From positions 10,733-74,732 of the forward strand of contig MVBO01000033.1 in NCBI GenBank assembly GCA_002261195.1: a stretch of 64,000 nucleotides of DNA. The letters run 5' to 3'. Shown here one piece after another: positions 21,780 through 33,726 of this stretch (positions are counted from its first letter, which is position 1; every line of letters starts with the position of its first letter). The notes beneath the pieces are model-generated. The model worked only from the letters and a program-made list of their open reading frames with translations. It had not been told where the DNA came from and made no database searches. The position numbers and the translations under genes are program-made. This DNA comes from Bifiguratus adelaidae. Its lineage: Eukaryota; Mucoromycota; Endogonomycetes; Endogonales.

Positions 21780-22918
21780 TTATATTAAAAGTATTTTCGA
21801 TGAGCACAATTATGGAGTGACAAACGAGAGAAGATCCCGTGATATGAAACGTGATTGTCATGTGATGTTTCATTTCCGTCAAATAACGCCTCAAAAAGGT
21901 GATTCGGAGATTGGAACGGATGTAGTGGTACAATTGAGCTACCTTGGAAATATACCCGTGCTCGATACTAAGTCTGCAAGTTATCGTTGAGAAAGACCAT
22001 TTGCTCCGTTTGAAGCTCGTAACGCGGCGAATCTTCTGGAAACGTTGCACTCAATGTAGCCCGGAGGATATCCTCGGTAAAGAGTTTCGGAAGCGTACTT
22101 GTCGCACACGTAAAGAGGTGCGTAAGTTTAGTACAGTCTTGTACAGCATCGTGCTCTATCACTGCGTTACAAGAAGATGCCAAAAACCTATCAAACGGTC
22201 GAGGGTGAGATCGCCGTCTTGACGGAGCTCGATATGAACATGATGCTCCGGATTAAATTCTAATTTTTCCTCGATTAAGTAAACGGCTTCGACGAGAATC
22301 TTCTCGAGAGGACTTCTGTCAGGTAATGCCAATAGCGAATGCCCTCCGCAACAAAAACAGAATGGTGCGTGATTCGCTGGAAGTGTCAATGCCATTGAAT
22401 CGTTTCTGTAGGTGACAAACATGTCGTCTCCGTATTGACGTAACTGACATCACTCGGCTGTTCTCTCGTGTTTCCATTGAGCTTGAGGCCTGGCGGAAGG
22501 ACGGACACGTCGGATCTATGCGAGGAGTCGTCCGACACCGACAGTCCAGAATAACCATTTAAAGCAACAAGATGTGGTGGTGAGCAATTATTGACCTTGT
22601 GGTGGACTAGCAGGCGCAATTAGTCAGTGTTCTGTGTGATGGTATAACGTAACGGAATCATAACTAACAGAAGTTACACCCTCCAAACACAGGGACAAAT
22701 GGTCCATTGTAGCATTAGCATCAATAGCAGGAATGAAATGACGTGGTGTCCGAGTCGTGGCAAAAGAGCACGCCCGGATCTACACATCTTGCCATGGTTA
22801 GGTTATAATATACAAGCGTGTCAGCCCGATGACAAAGCCTTAAGCATCCGGACGCACGTATGCAAGCTTGTAGCCATACAATATTTGTGGTGCATAAGTC
22901 TGAGGTTTTGAACCTTGG
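21780..22918. other. Intergenic with unassigned minus-strand ORFs
   Basis: No gene could be supported. Minus-strand frames at 22159-22422 (with LEKILVEAVYLIEEKLEFNP) and 21968-22183 (with LPKLFTEDILRATLSATFPE) have protein-like composition and lie in order, so they may be parts of one small gene or a relic. I found no convincing splice pair joining them and no family. The right end precedes the hemerythrin-like relic. Confidence 0.3.
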
Positions 22919-23405
22919 ATGACAACCACCATCACGACGACCAACGGTGAACCCGATGGCTACTTTCAAACGCAATTTATGATGGAACGTGCGCATAAAG
23001 TCCTGGTTATGGGCATGGACAGCATACTCCGCCAAGTCAACAACGATCACTCCAAGGACTTGCAAAATTGGCTGGGATATGTGAGAACATTCATAAATCT
23101 GGTCGATAAACACCATCGTATGGAAAGAACTGTCCTGTTTCCCATCTGGTAGTCGCATGGATTCAAAGTCGATACAGAGTTGGAGCAACATGCAAAGATG
23201 CACCAAAGCATTGACAAAATTCAAGCTGATCAAGATGCCTTCGACATGCGATGCCAATCAACTGGAGTTTCTATTAAGCGATAGAGGATAATATCCGTGC
23301 GCATCTGGCAGAATAAGTAGCCCATCTTGACCGCGCCAACTTCGAGCGACACATGACCTCCGACGACCTCGAACAATCGCTTGCCGACCCATTGGTGCTA
23401 TGGTA
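22919..23405 (+). pseudogene. Broken hemerythrin-like (HHE domain) gene copy
   Basis: Paralogue of the gene at 49290-49946. Shared blocks are GYFQTQFMMERAH, ILRQVNNDHSKDLQNWLGYV, HHRMERTVLFP, SHGFKVDTELEQH, NQLEFLL, IRAHLAE and RHMTSDDLE. The frame is broken by TAG at 23150-23152 (the intact copy has Gln), a 2-nt shortening at about 23225-23245 that changes frame, and a TAA inside the HLAE...VAHLDRANF block at about 23310. The HHE ligands E/HxxxH and HxxxE are still recognisable. The final part has no similarity to the other copy's C-terminus. I infer a dead duplicate. Confidence 0.82.
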
Positions 23406-23588
23406 GACCGATTTGTCACAACTTGCTGTGAGGCACTTCTGTCAGATCATGAGTAAGTTTGATCTAAAGAGATCATGCATCAGCGCAAATAGCCAATCCT
23501 ATTATCTGTGCAGAATGCTGGGTACAGCGATACATGGAAATAATAATATGTACAAATCAGGGAATGTTTCGTATCGATGCAATGCCGT

Positions 23589-25044
23589 CTATGGCCTCTT
23601 CTCGTTACGAGAGTCGTTAACCACCTTCCATCCACCATATTTGATGGCAGACTCCATAATGCTTTTCATACCCGGTGGAATGTACTGCGGTAACCTTACT
23701 TGAAATTCGACATGTAAATCACCCCGGCGACCATGTGCCGTGCCATCCCTTTTCGGTACTGGCATGCCTTCGTTGGCAACGATTGTGGTGGAGGTCGACT
23801 GGCCTTGTTTTGGTAGTGGTACGTCTATGGTGCGGCCATCCAGATGGACCAAAGGGCGCGAGGGACCTTTGATAGGGATGCTGCCTTCGGGATTGCGCTT
23901 AGAGTCCCATGGCTTACCACGCGGATAAGCAGAAGCAGCTTGGGGTGTGAATGGACCTTTTAGGTAATGGACCAGGTCCAGCATCGAGATCTCCATGGTT
24001 GTGTACAAATCATGTCCCTCTCGCTTGAATCGATCATGCGGCTTTTCCTTGATGGTGATGACGACATCTTGCATGACTCCAGAGGATTGCTGATCACCTT
24101 CTTTGACAAACGTGAGCCTTGTGTCCTCCTTTGTGCCTGGTACGATGGGTATCTCGAGAAGGCTCGATGTGGTCGTGTACGTGGGTGGGTCAATGCCGCG
24201 ACGACTGGGTGGTGTGGATAGGAGCCGTCGTGTGATTTTGATCTTCTTTGTTTTGCCGATATAGATATCCTCCAACGTGCAGGTAAGCGGATATTCCATC
24301 GGAGGAGGTTTGGAGGATGACGAGGATGCCTTGCTCGCATACCCCGAGGTATCTTCCTTTGAGTAATCGTAGGTCCTGTCTTGATTTGTTTCTTCCTCGT
24401 CCACCTGGCCTTTGCCGGCCGGCATCCCAGTGTAGGCGCTAAAGAGCTTGGTGCCTAGCCTGACGCCTTCCCAGAGATCATTGGACGTTATACCCGATCG
24501 CGAGGATGGATTCACAAGCTTTTGCCCTAATCGAAGTGCCGAAAGCAAGTCTTGTCTGTCCATATTTTTGAGTGTAGACATGAAGTTTGCAAAGATGTCT
24601 TCGGGATTCGAAGGGACAAACGGTCGAAAGAATTCCTCAAAGGTGGTTGCTTCTTGCGATGTCGAACTATGAGCACCATTTTGTTGGCCCCCAAAGCCGC
24701 TAAAGCCACTGAACCCACTAAAACCGCCACCGAAGCCGTCGCTTGTCGGACGTCTGCTGCCGTGGCCGGATTTGATCCCCTCTTCTCCGTATTTATCATA
24801 GAGATAGCGTCGTTGAGAGTCAGAGAGTACTTCATAGGCTTCAGAGACCTCTTTAAACCTGACGGTTGCTAATTCAATCTGAACAGCATTCCGGTCAGGA
24901 TGCCACTTTAGCGCTAAGTTGCCCGATCAGTACAACGAAAGACCATGCGCACGAGCGCTCACCTTGCTTTTTGTAAGCCTTCTTTATCTCTTCGGCTGTA
25001 GCTTTCCTCTCTACACCTAGTATCGCGTAATAGTCTTTACCCAT
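23589..25044 (-). CDS. SIS1: Class B J-domain protein (Sis1/DNAJB type)
   Basis: Two exons, 25044-24963 and 24913-23589 (49-nt intron), 468 residues. The J domain spans residues 1-70 ([19 protein letters not shown]), with the HPD tripeptide in LKWHPDRN completed just after the intron. A G/F stretch follows ([18 protein letters not shown]). There is no zinc-finger region. Two C-terminal beta domains begin at [19 protein letters not shown] and end with [14 protein letters not shown]. This is the class B layout of Sis1/DNAJB1. Such proteins deliver misfolded clients to Hsp70, stimulate its ATPase and help Hsp104 dissolve aggregates. About 100 residues between G/F and CTD1, including a Ser-rich patch, make it longer than Sis1 (352 residues). 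An HSP104 gene lies 17 kb away in the same window. Confidence 0.92.
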
Positions 25045-25326
25045 GAGGAAGCGAAAGGGAGCGGACAGGCGAACGAGGTGCAAAGAACACTTGTTCGGTC
25101 ATGACAGGTTATGTCTATAAAAGGGAAGTGCGTCATAGCACTATGGACGCGCGACGGGCAGGACGAGCGGACTTTTCTGGTGACATTGGCATGCTACGAC
25201 CGCAGCTCTGATGAGAATGCACTCAATACATGCGATAGATATATTGATATGGTATCGCTGGTATGATTGCAATTGAATGTTAACTAAATGTACAGAAATC
25301 TATGCAATCTCTACAATATGTTGATA

Positions 25327-28300
25327 TCAGGCCTTGGCTTGTCCGGTCTCGGTCGCCAACTTGGCAAAGAGACTGTGTGGATTGGCCAGAAGGGCGTTTG
25401 GCTCACCGAATTCTGCTACTCGTCCGTAGTCCATGACCAATACTGAATCGCTGTCCAAGATGGTCGCAATACGGTGGGCAATGGTGATGACGGTGCAGGT
25501 CGAAAAGTGTTCGCGTATGGCTCGTTGAATAAGTGCGTCCGTCTCCAGATCCATGGAGCTGGTCGCTTCATCCAAGATTAAGATTTGTGCTTTTCGCAGC
25601 ATGGCGCGTGCCAGACCGACTTGTTGCAGCTGTCCCTTAGATAGATTGGCTCCACCGGATTGAATCTCTGCGTCCAGACCTCCATGCATGTTTTGATTAA
25701 CATGATCTTTCAGACCTGCAGCTTCCAGCGCATGCCATAAATCTGCATCTAAGTGATCGCCGAACGGTGACAAGTTCGTCCGCAAGGTTCCGCCAAACAT
25801 GGTAGCATCTTGGGGAATAATGGCGATAGCGCTTCGAAGTTTTGCGAGTCCAAGCTCTGCAATATTGACTCCGTCAATTGATATGGATCCTCCAGCATGC
25901 TCAACGTCGGCTTCTCCCTTTTCAAGATCCTCGACGGACTCGATCATATCGACGTCACTGGTGCGATCCATGGGCTTGAACGAGATGCCTTCAATGAGAC
26001 GAAACAACGCCAACGTCAATGTGGATTTTCCGGATCCCGTCCTGCCAACGATGGCGACCTTGCTACCACCGGCGAATTTGACAGTGACATTCTTGAGTGT
26101 AAGTGGCAAGTCCTTGCGATAGCGAGCAGAAAAGTTGTCGAAGACAACTGTGCCTTCCTGAGGCCACATTTCGTGCTTGACGTCAGTGGGCAGATCCAAG
26201 GGAGCTTCGGATGGTAGTTCTGTATACTGAAGGACCCTTTCAGCATGCACTGCATCCACTTCCATCATACTGAATGTGTTGACCAAGACACTGAGGAAAG
26301 CGACCACGTTCATGAGCGTACTGACGGCTAATCCCACTACGGAAGTCGAAATAGTATTGCGAGCAACCACAGCGAATATTGAGCACGCTAGAATGAGAAT
26401 AGCTCCGAGAAACTCCAGTCGAATCATCATCCAACCGAGCAAGATGAATTCCATTCGCTTGGCACGTTGATTGAGATCGACCCGAGCATGAAACTCTTCA
26501 AGCCAATTAGCTGTCAGGCCATAGGCTTTGACCGTCTCCATGCCTTCGAGTGTGTGCGAGATGTGTTGATAAAGAGGAGAACGGGTTCTTCCGGCATCCA
26601 ATCGTCGCAGGCCCCGGGCTGTCGCCTGATAAAACTCCATAATGAAATAATAGAGAACGGCCAACGGTGGGAGCATGACAAAAAGGTATGGCGTAGCTAC
26701 ACCAGCAGCGATAAGGGATGCAGCGACTTGGTTGAATTGAGCAAGAGTGGCAAAGAGCTTATCCGTAAGACCTGCATCGATTTGATTCATGTCACTTGTC
26801 AATCGGTTCAGCACGCGACCTGTCGGTGTTGTGTCGAAAAAGCTCATTGGAGCACGAAAGACCTTGGTTACCATTTGTGAGAAGAGTGATTTGGAGGCAC
26901 GGATACCAAACCGCGATTGACCAAGGTAGAATCCATAGGGTTGTGTGATTGTCGCCAGAAATTGAAACAGTGTGTAGATGCCGAGGTAGAAAGCTGGGGT
27001 ATGTGTAGGGTTGGGAAGAGCTAGCCAATCACTTAGCCAGTAATACCCAACGTACCAAATGGCGCGATGGAAAGCGAGGAGGCCTTCGGTGAGACAAAAG
27101 TTGAGGATACCACCGGCAACGATGAAGCGAGCATAGACTCTCCATGACACACGACCAGTCTTCATTTCCTCTTCAGATGTAAGCGCGCTCTTTTCCTTGC
27201 CGTTGCCAGGTATCTTCTTCTTTTCGCTCAAGTCAACTTGATCGGCTTCGCTCACTGAATCTCTTCCATGCAATTTGTCGGTTTTTGCGAAATCGTTGAT
27301 CAAGGATCGGTACATTCCTTCGGTTGACATTAAGTCAATATGAGTACCTAATTGGACCGCTTCTCCGTCAGCAAGATACAGAATTCGATCAACCTTGTCC
27401 ATATAATGAACGGCATGCGTAACTAGGATACGAGTAGTGTTGCGAAGAATGCCGGTTTCGTTGCTCAAAACGTGTCGAAAGAGATGTCGTTCGGTGTGCA
27501 CATCAACGGCGCTTAGAACATCATCCAACATAACAATGTTCGCATATCCAGTAAGCACAGCGTAACAGGCGCGGGCAAGCGCAACACGAGCCTTCTGTCC
27601 TCCGCTCAAACCGATGCCCCGCTCGCCAATCTCCGTATTCAATCCTCCAGGTAGCATGTCAATGTCGACGTCTAAAGCGCAAGCTCTGATAACCTTGTCC
27701 AACTTGTCGTTGTCAAATGATTGACCAAACAGAATGTTGTCTTGCAAAGACGCATTCATAATAAAGGTACTTTGAGCGCAGTAAGCGATCGGAGCCTTGT
27801 CCATGTATATGCCTCCGTCCTGCCTATACATGACTTCGAGAATGGCACTTAAGAAGGACGATTTTCCAGCACCGACTCGACCAACCACGGCGAGAAACTC
27901 GTTCTCTTCTATCGTCAAGTACGGAACCTTGAGTTTGAATTTGGCTTGTTCAATGTCCTTGACCCAGGTAAACAAGGTGTTACGGAACGCGATGACTGGC
28001 TTTCGAGTGTCCTTCTCAGAAGGCATCGATTGAACAATCATTTCCAGAGTTACTTGCTCGTCTTGTTCCACAACAAGCTCGTCAGCGTTCAAGAACTTTT
28101 GTACTCGCTTCATACTCGCAATGACAGTGTAGACCCATGAGAGCGAAAAGGTCAACATTTCGAGTGCTACCGTAATGATGTTGGTGACCACCAGGCTCAC
28201 AAATATCTTGTTGGCGTTCAGACTGGTGCCGTTCTTGGCGATGACCATTTCATAGACCCAAAACATGATCAGAGGCGTACCGTTCTTGTTTAATTGAGTT

Positions 28301-30148
28301 GACACGAGCATGCCGCTGAATGCTTTCGCCCTCTTCAAGAGACCTTTGAGTTCCTCGTCGCGCTTTTCAAAGATTCTTGCCATGAATGGCTTCTCCCACG
28401 CATTCAGCTTGACGAATTTGATACCGCTGACACTCTCGTTGACGACGCTAACACGCTTGTCCATGTGTTCGAGTCGATACTTCATCGCGCGACCAAACCT
28501 TCTGCCAAGCGGACTTTGCAAAGTAAAGATGACCAGGATATACCATCCAAGTCCAGGGAACACCGCCCAGGAGAGTTGCTGGTAGAGGAAGTAGATGGCG
28601 AGGATCATAGTGAACGGCAAGCCAACCATACTGACAAGCGCTAGATCCCCATCCAGCAGTGATTCAGCGTCGACACTGATATGATTGGAAATGTCTCCAA
28701 TGCTGCGTTTGTTGAACTCTTCGGGGCTCAATCGCAACGCCTTTTGATAAACTGCCGACATGAGAGCACCGCGGAATGCCATGAGAGTTTGATTGACGTA
28801 CAGGACGGAGACAATGAAAAGGACGGAAACGATTACCGTCATACCAAACATTCCAAAAGCATACTCGAGTCCAATTCGCAGAGGTCCAGGAAGCGGTGTA
28901 TCAAATGTTGATAGCCAGTTGAGGAAGCCATTGAGTAGTAACGGACTTGCAAATTGAGACGCGGTGTATAAGAGATACAAGCCGATGGGAATAATAACAT
29001 TGGGTGCATAGAGAGTGAAGATGGAGGTGAGAATCTTGCCTTGACCGTAATTGCGTGTTTGCTTTCTCCAATTGCTCAACAATGCGTGGCCCAGTCTCCT
29101 AGACAACAGCGTCGGCCGCAGCTGAAAGAGACACTCGACGTCCATATCCATATTCTTGCGATGGTATCGGTATCCTTTGGATATTAGAGGTTGCACATAT
29201 TGACAGACCATGAGACTGAAGATGTTTGCCGTCATATCTGGAGGTAGCTCCAAAAGGGTGACTCGTGAAGATGTCATACGGGGTATGCTTTCCAAGATGA
29301 GCCAAAGAAGCAATTGGCCTAGGTTGACAGAAAGCACGGCAGCTAACTCATCGTTAAGTCTGTCGGTTCGTGTCCACTCTGTACGTGTGCGTATAGCGAC
29401 CATGACGAGCATGAGCATAAGATAGCACTGCAATATGGCGGATGGTCGCCAAGTTGACCGATGTTGCCTCCAAGAGCTAAACGCGCCCAACAGGTATCCA
29501 ATGGCGGAGAGGATGCATCCAAAAATGTTCGATTCTCCTGCATTGCTGACGGATGTGAGACCAGCAGCTACCGCCAACGACGCAGCACAAGTCAAGGCAA
29601 CAGAGATCTTGCCATAGAGAAGAATACGGTATCGCAACAGGCCGTTGTCCACGGGAAGGAGAACTTGAAAGTCAGAATCAATGGTAGGTTCGTCGCGATT
29701 CTGGTGAATTGCCAGAGATGAGGTTGCTACAGCGGCATCTTGTTTCTCATTTGTCACCTCCACCGTGCGCTTGCTAGAGCCATTGATGGAGGGATACCGT
29801 TTGACGAATGGACGTTTCTGAGCGGTGCTCCATACCACAAAAATCAGCAATAATGCATTAGGAAGGAGAAGGAGGACGCTAGGCACGGTCAGACAAGAGT
29901 TAGCTCAAAGCCCTCACTTACGTGTTCTCAAACTCAACCGTAAAATCTACTTCTCTCAATTGAGACACCGGTCCAAACCCTTCGCTCGCGGCAACCGATT
30001 CGTTTTGTATCATCCATCCAAAACCATAATCTTCGACTTGTAATAGAGAGTGAAAGCTACTCGGATCTTGGTCTGCACCTTGCTGGATAAGGGCCGGAAA
30101 GAAATATGGCCGCAAGATTTGTATCGCAGAAGCGAAGCTTGACAGCAT
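25327..30148 (-). CDS. ABCC/MRP-type ABC transporter, full length
   Basis: Two exons, 30148-29922 and 29878-25327 (43-nt intron), 1592 residues. The layout is TMD0-TMD1-NBD1-TMD2-NBD2, as in Ycf1, Bpt1 and human MRP1. The first exon gives DFTVEFEN, which continues in exon 2 as TVLLLLPNALLL, the typical start of the TMD0 helices. NBD1 has Walker A GRVGAGKSS, signature LSGGQKAR and Walker B IVMLDDV, with Asp in place of the catalytic Glu as usual for ABCC NBD1. NBD2 has GRTGSGKST, LSKGQLQQ and ILILDEATSS with the Glu. By family it exports glutathione or other conjugates, often into the vacuole; substrate unknown. A longer frame starts with TTG at 30175, but the ATG at 30148 is the first proper start. 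Confidence 0.94.
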
Positions 30149-31702
30149 GGAGAGAAATGAGGATTTCTTTAACAAGGGTCCATTCCATTCTTATATAAAG
30201 GATTTACGTTGGAGCTTACGTTGCTAATCACGGACTAGTGGCGCAGTTTCCAATGCTCGGCGCTCCTTTCAACACCATGCCGAAAACCGGCTCAAGACAT
30301 TTTCCCAATATGGAAATCGCTCTCTTGGCTTTGACCTTGGCGTGCTAAGGATCGTCCTTGGCAACCGAAGATGCGGATCACACAAACAACGGCTATACAC
30401 GTTCCAGATGGTTGATACACAGTAAGTGAGCCGTATCGATGAATTGCTAAAACAAGGTGACCTATTCATTAATCAATTGCCGAGCCCTACCCGGTGTCCA
30501 AGAGATGTGATCCATGGACCGCATACTCGTGTTGCTAAGTTAGTGTGATCCACAAACGATTAGCGTATTCATGGAAGCTAAACGCATGAACGCATCTCGT
30601 TGGCATTTGATAGGTGTTTTTATGGCCACCAGTGTGATTGAGCGCGCTGAGGAAGAGTCTGTTTCCGATGCCGTGGACAAGCTGTGATTTCCTCGATGCG
30701 CTTGCATGTGCAGGACCTGTCAGACATGTTACGCTCAGATATTCAAGCGGCGAACACGTTTTTCTTTAGTATGAGTGGCCAGTGGTGTAGCCAACAGGAT
30801 TGAATTTCCAGGTGTACAGTAGGTCGGCAATCTAAAGTATTTTGTTCAGGGCCGGATAAACGATCGTAAAACGCAAGGAATGCATCTCCGTCCGTTTTGC
30901 ATCCAAAGAATGCATCATGCTGCAAAAGTGACAAGCTGAACGTGTCTTCTGCGCCAGCATTCACGTTTCATCGCCTGCAGCGTGGTTACACGAAGCTACG
31001 GTGGAGTGGCAAATTCGTTCAACATGAATTTCGTACAGATCGTCTCCGTGATGATCGGATGACCTTATTGTAAAATGCGGGTTGCGGCTACCCCGGCTTA
31101 ATTCAGACTATCCACTTGATCCAAGCGATCGCATGCTGACCATGGACAGTCCGAGCTCAAACGCAGGATCCTCCGGACATGCAACCTTGTCGCAAAGGCG
31201 TGCACAACACGCATGTGTTCTTTCCTTTTTTGGACGTGTCCCTGAGGTGTTCCAAAAGTGCCTTTTTCCATCTCTTCTCGTTGCACGCCTCTCTCTGTAC
31301 CTTTTCCCTTTCACCTTCTTCTCTTGGTGTCTTTTCATCCATTGAAGGTGGTTTGGGGGAGTTGTGAACGCTCTACGCCAGTTCTGTGGCCCTCTCTTGT
31401 ATTTATCAGCCTGTGTTTGCCTACATCCACCTAGGCCGTTTGCACAAGATACCACTGGGTTACCGAACGTACCGTCTAGCGGTTATTGCGTACACTTGCA
31501 GCGGCTACTGTAAGCGACTTACGTAGTTTGAGCAAACGAGCTAGGCAGATATCGGACACGGCGACAGAAGTGTTCTTTCTAGGCTTTCCTGGTCACACAG
31601 CGGTCGACTTCTCGGCCGCACGATCTCAACTACCGTCTTTATCGTGTATTACGACACTCTCCTTCAACGCGTACACTGCCGTAGCTGGTAGCTCACATCA
31701 AC
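30149..31702. other. Divergent intergenic region, no gene seen
   Basis: About 1.55 kb between the start codons of the ABC transporter (minus) and the Ste20-like kinase (plus), so it must hold both promoters. ORFs here (for example 30743-30964 and 31108-31455) overlap each other on both strands and show no family. The part at 31200-31330 is C/T-rich on the plus strand. No tRNA or repeat seen. Confidence 0.45.
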
Positions 31703-33560
31703 ATGTCCCTTCCGTTGTCACCAGCGCCGAGCACGCAAACAAGCCCTTCCAAACATGTCCAGATAGAGGCGCCAGTCAAGACAAAGATGAGTGCAAAGGC
31801 ACCTCCAGGTATACCGACACCAGCTGCAACACCGCCTGCTTTGCGAGATACCAAGCGCTTCAGCACGCCCATAATACCAACCACTACCCGCACGACCCCG
31901 CGCCTTCAGTCTCGGGAGAGTCCCGAGGAAACGCGTCAAAAGCAAGACAACAGGCGCTCGTTACAGACTGGACCTGCTGGTACGACGGTGTCAACGCCGT
32001 TAAAGCGTCAGACACCGGCAAGAGCACGGCCCATCTCGGTACACGGCGAGATAAACGGCGGCTCACCCATGAGTAACTTATCACACAGAAGTGGAACGTC
32101 CAATGCTAGCAGTGAGAATAGTGGAACGAGTGGTGTGTCACGGACAGGTAGCTTGAGGCGAACGAGGCGGGATACATTGACGGGCAGCATGAAGAACTTG
32201 GACTTGGATGAAAAGATTGGAAGCCCAAAACCGCAAAGGGTAAGCAGACCTTGTTTGCGGATGGAGAGGTAAGGTTGACGGCTTCTTCTAGGCACCATGG
32301 CGACCACCAGGGAAGTATCAGATTCCAGATTTGCCTTCACCACCGCCTAAAGCAAAGTCGCCCACACCGCCGCCCATGCCTCGTAAAAACATGTCGACCA
32401 AAGACAAGCACCAGCTTCTCCACAAGGTAAGTACGATGGAGTCCGGCTGCTTGCTGACGGGAATCTTAGAAACCTTGGGTACCAGCTGGAAAATGCACGA
32501 CGCCTACACCTTCTTCTCCACCAAAACGAAAGAGGGTCCGTCCACATGTCGAGTTTGAGAGAAAAATGCTTCAGGCCGTTCCGGCACAAAAAGTCATGGA
32601 AGAAGATCCCTTCATGGCCTACACTGGTATGGCGAAGATCGGTAGCGGGTAAGTACCTGTATTAGTCTTGGTACCTGAGCCTCATGCTTCGTCGTAGTGC
32701 GAATGGGGCGGTTTTGCGAGCCATGAAACGCGCAAACAATGCTTCACGAGTGGCCATCAAGCGATGCTACATCGACGACAGCGATACACCACATCTCGCC
32801 TATATCCTGCGCGAGCTCAGAATCATGGGGAAACTCAATCACGCAAATCTTGTCTCACTTCGCGAGGCAACCTTGTGGGGCGATTACGTCTGGATGGCCA
32901 TGGAGCTTTTGAAATGTTCAGTCTTTGGCTTACTATGCAACATTTCCACTGGTCTACCTGAACCCATTGCGATTTTCGTCATTCGTGAATGTCTTCAAGG
33001 TCTCATCTACCTCCACTCTAAAGGGTACATGCACCGTGACGTCAAGTGTGAGAACATCCTGTTGGGCATGAACGGCGAAGTGAAGCTGGCTGATTTCGGC
33101 TTGGCGACTCCCACGACACGCATCAATTGTGCTCGGCTAGGGACAGCCAAATGGATGGCGCCAGAAGTCATTGAAGAACAGGTATATACCGATACGGTCG
33201 ATGTCTGGAGCATGGCCATTACTACCATTGAAATGATGGACCGTGTGCCACCCCTCTACTATCTGGAGGATAACCGTCAGATCTTTGAGGAGATCCTGTG
33301 TGGACCTCAGCCGCACTTCACTTTTGCGGAGCCTGCATTTATCATGAAGGATATTGTGGAGTGGATGCTTGATCGTAACGGCAAGCGTCGACCCAATGCG
33401 GCAACCGTGTTAAATGTGAGTGCACGCCCCATGTTTGACATGGTTCAACTCAACGGCTTTGCAGGAATATGATCATCATATAAAGAGTGGCTATTTGATC
33501 TGTGCCACAAGGCAAGATCTGGCCATGTTTGTCAGGGATGTCTTTGGATCTACCGAGTGA
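31703..33560 (+). CDS. Ste20/PAK-like protein kinase
   Basis: Five exons: 31703-32239, 32292-32426, 32470-32648, 32698-33415, 33465-33560, 554 residues. The first 260 residues are Ser/Thr/Pro/Arg-rich and look disordered. The kinase domain opens with IGSGANGAV, split by the third intron. The ATP-binding Lys is in VAIKRC, the catalytic loop is HRDVKCENIL, then DFGLA, and the P+1 loop GTAKWMAPEV resembles Ste20/PAK kinases (GTPYWMAPEV). The last intron replaces a read-through stop and restores EYDHHIKSGYLICA and DLAMFVRDVF at the C-terminus. I see no CRIB/PBD or PH domain, unlike true PAKs. Its pathway cannot be fixed, but Ste20-like kinases usually act upstream of MAPK modules or on polarity and cytokinesis. 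It is convergent with the Rim15-like gene (166 bp between stops). Confidence 0.88.
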
Positions 33561-33726
33561 GGATGGACGTCGATATAGATTGTGTACACTATCCTTTCTG
33601 TAACACAACCGTTTTTAATATGAAACCAAGTGTATCCGCCTTGATGTTATACATACTATACACACAAGCACAGTATAACTACACAACATACACGTACATT
33701 TGAAAGCGAGAACAAAGAAGAGAAAT

